Source of the DNA: SFHK01 sp963618055 | GTDB taxonomy: Bacteria > Bacillota > Clostridia > Christensenellales > Aristaeellaceae | Length of the DNA: 22,823 nucleotides | Reading direction: 5' to 3' | Assembly: GCA_963618055.1 (NCBI GenBank) | Contig: CAVERI010000044.1 | Coordinates: 1 to 22,823, forward strand | In this document: positions 20,762 to 22,823 of the stretch, one piece after another | Numbering within the stretch: position 1 is the stretch's first letter | Layout: each line of letters starts with the position of its first letter | Position numbers and translations under genes: made by a program | The notes under the pieces: generated by a model | The model's input: only the letters and a program-made list of their open reading frames with translations | Databases searched by the model: none | What the model was told of the DNA's origin: nothing

Positions 20762-22823
20762 ATGATATGTGTTTATTCACAAGACTGCACGGACTTCTCC
20801 AACAACGGTCTGTGCGTGCTCGCGCCGACTTCGTGCACAGTTACGGAAACACTGAACGGCGAATGGGAACTGACGCTGGAACACCCGCTGGACGACCGCG
20901 ACAAGTGGACGTATTTGCAGAACGGGTGCATTCTGCGCGTGCCCGTCCCCGCCGCGATGACGCCGAGAATCCAGCAGGAGCAGAAGTCCGGCACAGCCAT
21001 AAGCGGCATGATCTACAAGGTGAACACACAGCACGACCCACTGCGTTTGCGCTCCGGCACGGGTACGAAATATAAGATTCTCGGCAAATACAAAAAAGGC
21101 ACGCAAGTGGTCGTGCTTGAGAAAACCACTTCCTCATGGTACGAGGTTTCCTGTCCGGACGGCAAGCGAGGGTACATGTACGCGGACTATCTGTCCTACG
21201 TAAAAACGGAAACCGCCCAGCAGACGGCTGTCGACGAGGTTGTTGAAAGTAAACAGCTTCGCGAGCAGCCGTTTCGCATTTACAGGACGGTGCCGGAACT
21301 GACCAAGGTTACCGTCTACGCCCGACACGTCTTCTATGACCTCATGGACAATATGATCTTGAAATATGCTCCGAGCGGAACAGTGGACGGCGCGACGGCG
21401 ACGCGGGCGGTGTTCAACAGCTGCCAATCCGAACACGACTTCACGCTGTACACCGATCTCACGACCACTGCCGAGGATATTGCCTACGAGAACGTCAACC
21501 CAGCGGAAGCCATCATGGGCGCAGACGGCATCATCGAGAAATTCAACGCCGAGCTGGCGCGGGACTGGTTTGACGTGTATCTGGTCGAGCGCGTCGGCCA
21601 AGATACGGATGTGCAAATCCGTCAAGGCAAAAACCTGACGGGCATTACCTACGACGTGGACGCTTCCAATGTGGTCACGCGCATCGTACCCACAGGCGAA
21701 GACGACGACGGCGAAACGCTGTACCTTCCGGAAAAGTACATCGACAGCGCAAACATCGACCTGTACCCCCACCCCAAGTGGGGCGTACTGGCGGTGGACG
21801 ATGCGAAGGAAGATGACGATAACAGCAAGTCCGACGTGTACGCGAAGCTGCGCAAGGCGGCGCAGGAGGAGCTGGACAAGGGCTGCGACCTCCCGACCGT
21901 AACGCTTACGGTGAACTTCCTGAACGTCGACGACACGGTGGAGTACGAGAACTTCAAAGTGCTGCACAACATCTATCTCGGCGACGCCGTGCGCGTGGTC
22001 GTGCCGACACTCGGACTGTCCGTTGCGATGCGCATGACGCAGTACACCTACGACTGCCTGCTCAAACGCTACGACTCCTGCACACTGGGTTCTGCTTCCG
22101 AAACGCTGGAAAGCAGTATGATTTCCGGCGCACAGCTTTCCAACGGCTCTGTGTCCGGAACAAAGCTGATGATCCATTCCGTGGGCACTGGACAGCTACA
22201 GTCGGGTTCGGTCGGTTCGTTGCAGGTGAAGACAGCCGCAATTGGTTCTGCACATATCCAGCAAGCAGCAATCTCCACAGCGCATTTGCAGGAAGCGACG
22301 ATTGAGAACCTGAACGCCTCCGCGCTGACCGCCGTGAGCGCACAGATACAGAAGCTGGCGGCCGACGAACTGACCACAGATGATCTGTACGCGGCATTAG
22401 CGACCATCGCAGTAGCGCAGATCACAACGGCGAACATCAAGAACGCAGACATCGACTGGGCGCAGATAGAGAACCTGACGGCGAAGATCGCAGCGATTGC
22501 GAACGCGCAGATCGAAAACGCGACAATTGACACGGCACAGATCGAGAACCTATCCGCAATTATTCTGGACGCGCTTCACGCCGAGGTGAAAACGGGCAGC
22601 TTTGACCTTGCATCCATCACCAACCTGTTGTCCAGTGCCCTAGTGCTTCAGCAGGGCATTGCCGGAAGCATGCTGATCACCAATCTGGCGGTCACCAGCG
22701 CGAACCTTTTGAACGCCACCATCGATAAACTGGTATTGAAGGGCACGGACGGCAAATATTATCACGTATTTATCGGCGACAGCGGAACAATTTCGACCGA
22801 GGAAACCACGGTCACGCAGGAGG
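20762..22823 (+). CDS. Tail-tip (Tal / prophage endopeptidase tail) protein with inserted SH3b domain, 3' truncated
   Basis: ATG 20762 follows the Dit TAA by no gap, with GGAGGAG at 20748-20754. The frame is open to the window end (at least 687 residues), so the stop is outside. Residues 1-75 form the start of the baseplate hub (TVTETLNGEWELTLEHPLD, KWTYLQNGCILRVP). Residues ~84-146 are an SH3b-type module: YKVNTQHDPLRLRSGTGTKY, VVVLEKTTSSWYEVSC and GYMYADYLSYV. The hub then resumes (FRIYRTVPELTKVTVYARHVFYDLMDN, YEVDAS-like linker, VEYENFKVLHNIYLGDAVRVVVP) to about 450. From ~452 on, short repeats suggest a beta-helical fiber or stalk. Tal proteins sit at the tail tip and contact or open the cell wall; an SH3b module would bind peptidoglycan. 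No clear endopeptidase active site is visible in the part present. Confidence 0.88.
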   Translation, partial: MICVYSQDCTDFSNNGLCVLAPTSCTVTETLNGEWELTLEHPLDDRDKWTYLQNGCILRVPVPAAMTPRIQQEQKSGTAISGMIYKVNTQHDPLRLRSGTGTKYKILGKYKKGTQVVVLEKTTSSWYEVSCPDGKRGYMYADYLSYVKTETAQQTAVDEVVESKQLREQPFRIYRTVPELTKVTVYARHVFYDLMDNMILKYAPSGTVDGATATRAVFNSCQSEHDFTLYTDLTTTAEDIAYENVNPAEAIMGADGIIEKFNAELARDWFDVYLVERVGQDTDVQIRQGKNLTGITYDVDASNVVTRIVPTGEDDDGETLYLPEKYIDSANIDLYPHPKWGVLAVDDAKEDDDNSKSDVYAKLRKAAQEELDKGCDLPTVTLTVNFLNVDDTVEYENFKVLHNIYLGDAVRVVVPTLGLSVAMRMTQYTYDCLLKRYDSCTLGSASETLESSMISGAQLSNGSVSGTKLMIHSVGTGQLQSGSVGSLQVKTAAIGSAHIQQAAISTAHLQEATIENLNASALTAVSAQIQKLAADELTTDDLYAALATIAVAQITTANIKNADIDWAQIENLTAKIAAIANAQIENATIDTAQIENLSAIILDALHAEVKTGSFDLASITNLLSSALVLQQGIAGSMLITNLAVTSANLLNATIDKLVLKGTDGKYYHVFIGDSGTISTEETTVTQE
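22119..22600 (+). repeat. Short beta-helix-like repeats in the tail-tip protein
   Basis: Many ~5-10-residue units of the form A-x-I-x-x-A follow one another: AAIGSAHIQQAAISTAHLQ, EATIENLNAS, VAQITTANIKNADIDWAQIE, IANAQIENATIDTAQIENL. Regular spacing of Ile/Leu with Ala and Asn is typical of right-handed beta-helix or trimeric stalk segments in phage tail proteins. Confidence 0.7.

Noticed and set aside
21134..22177. Minus-strand open frame opposite the tail-tip gene
   Set aside because: The + strand frame is open throughout, with SH3b and hub sequence; the antisense product is His/Val/Arg-rich with no pattern.
1..22823. tRNA genes, attachment sites, integrase or lysis genes
   Set aside because: I looked for these and found none that I can support. 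The window is entirely packaging, head, tail and accessory coding sequence, with no gene-free stretch over 300 bases.

Overview
This window is the DNA-packaging, head and tail region of a long-tailed siphophage or prophage with an HK97-type head. All genes lie on the + strand, are tightly packed, and mostly have strong AGGAGG-type ribosome binding sites. The sequence is GC-rich by eye. The gene families (P27-type small terminase, ClpP-type head protease, head fiber protein, Dit/Tal tail tip, and the pair DUF4417 plus R-S-E ADP-ribosyltransferase) point to a phage of a fairly GC-rich Firmicute, probably a gut-type Clostridia member. The host is an inference from family resemblance only. Both ends cut through genes.

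Layout: (i) 1-4445, DNA modification and packaging: the end of a ParB-domain/DNA methyltransferase, terS, terL interrupted by an intein, and an HNH nuclease. (ii) 4477-9773, head: portal with a repetitive acidic tail, a cytosine-5 methyltransferase lodged between portal and protease, ClpP-like head protease, major capsid protein, head fiber protein. (iii) 9795-11849, connector and tail tube: gp6-like connector, head closure, tail terminator candidate, HK97 gp10-like protein, tail tube. (iv) 11868-13571, accessory module: DUF4417 protein, ADP-ribosyltransferase with the full R-S-ExE signature, and a small unrecognised protein. (v) 13568-22823, tail assembly: chaperone G with a -1-frame T extension, a 1959-residue tape measure protein full of internal duplications, a hairpin terminator, Dit, and the start of a Tal-like tail-tip protein with an inserted SH3b domain and a beta-helix-like repeat region.

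How it works together: TerS/TerL/HNH would cut and pump DNA through the portal into a head built from the capsid protein and matured by the ClpP-like protease. The connector proteins close the head and join it to a tail whose length is set by the tape measure protein. Dit and Tal form the tip that contacts the cell wall. The two methyltransferases probably guard phage DNA against host restriction. The DUF4417/ADP-ribosyltransferase module is not needed for a generic siphophage tail and looks like host-manipulation cargo.

Most notable: the terL intein. It splits the Walker A motif exactly between Lys and Ser, starts with Gln rather than Cys/Ser, and carries the Trp (block B) and Cys (block F) of class 3 inteins, with Ser at +1. 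Other points of interest are a conserved-looking second reading frame inside the cytosine methyltransferase, the accessory module, a perfect hairpin ahead of the capsid gene, and a UUCG-loop terminator in the middle of the tail operon.
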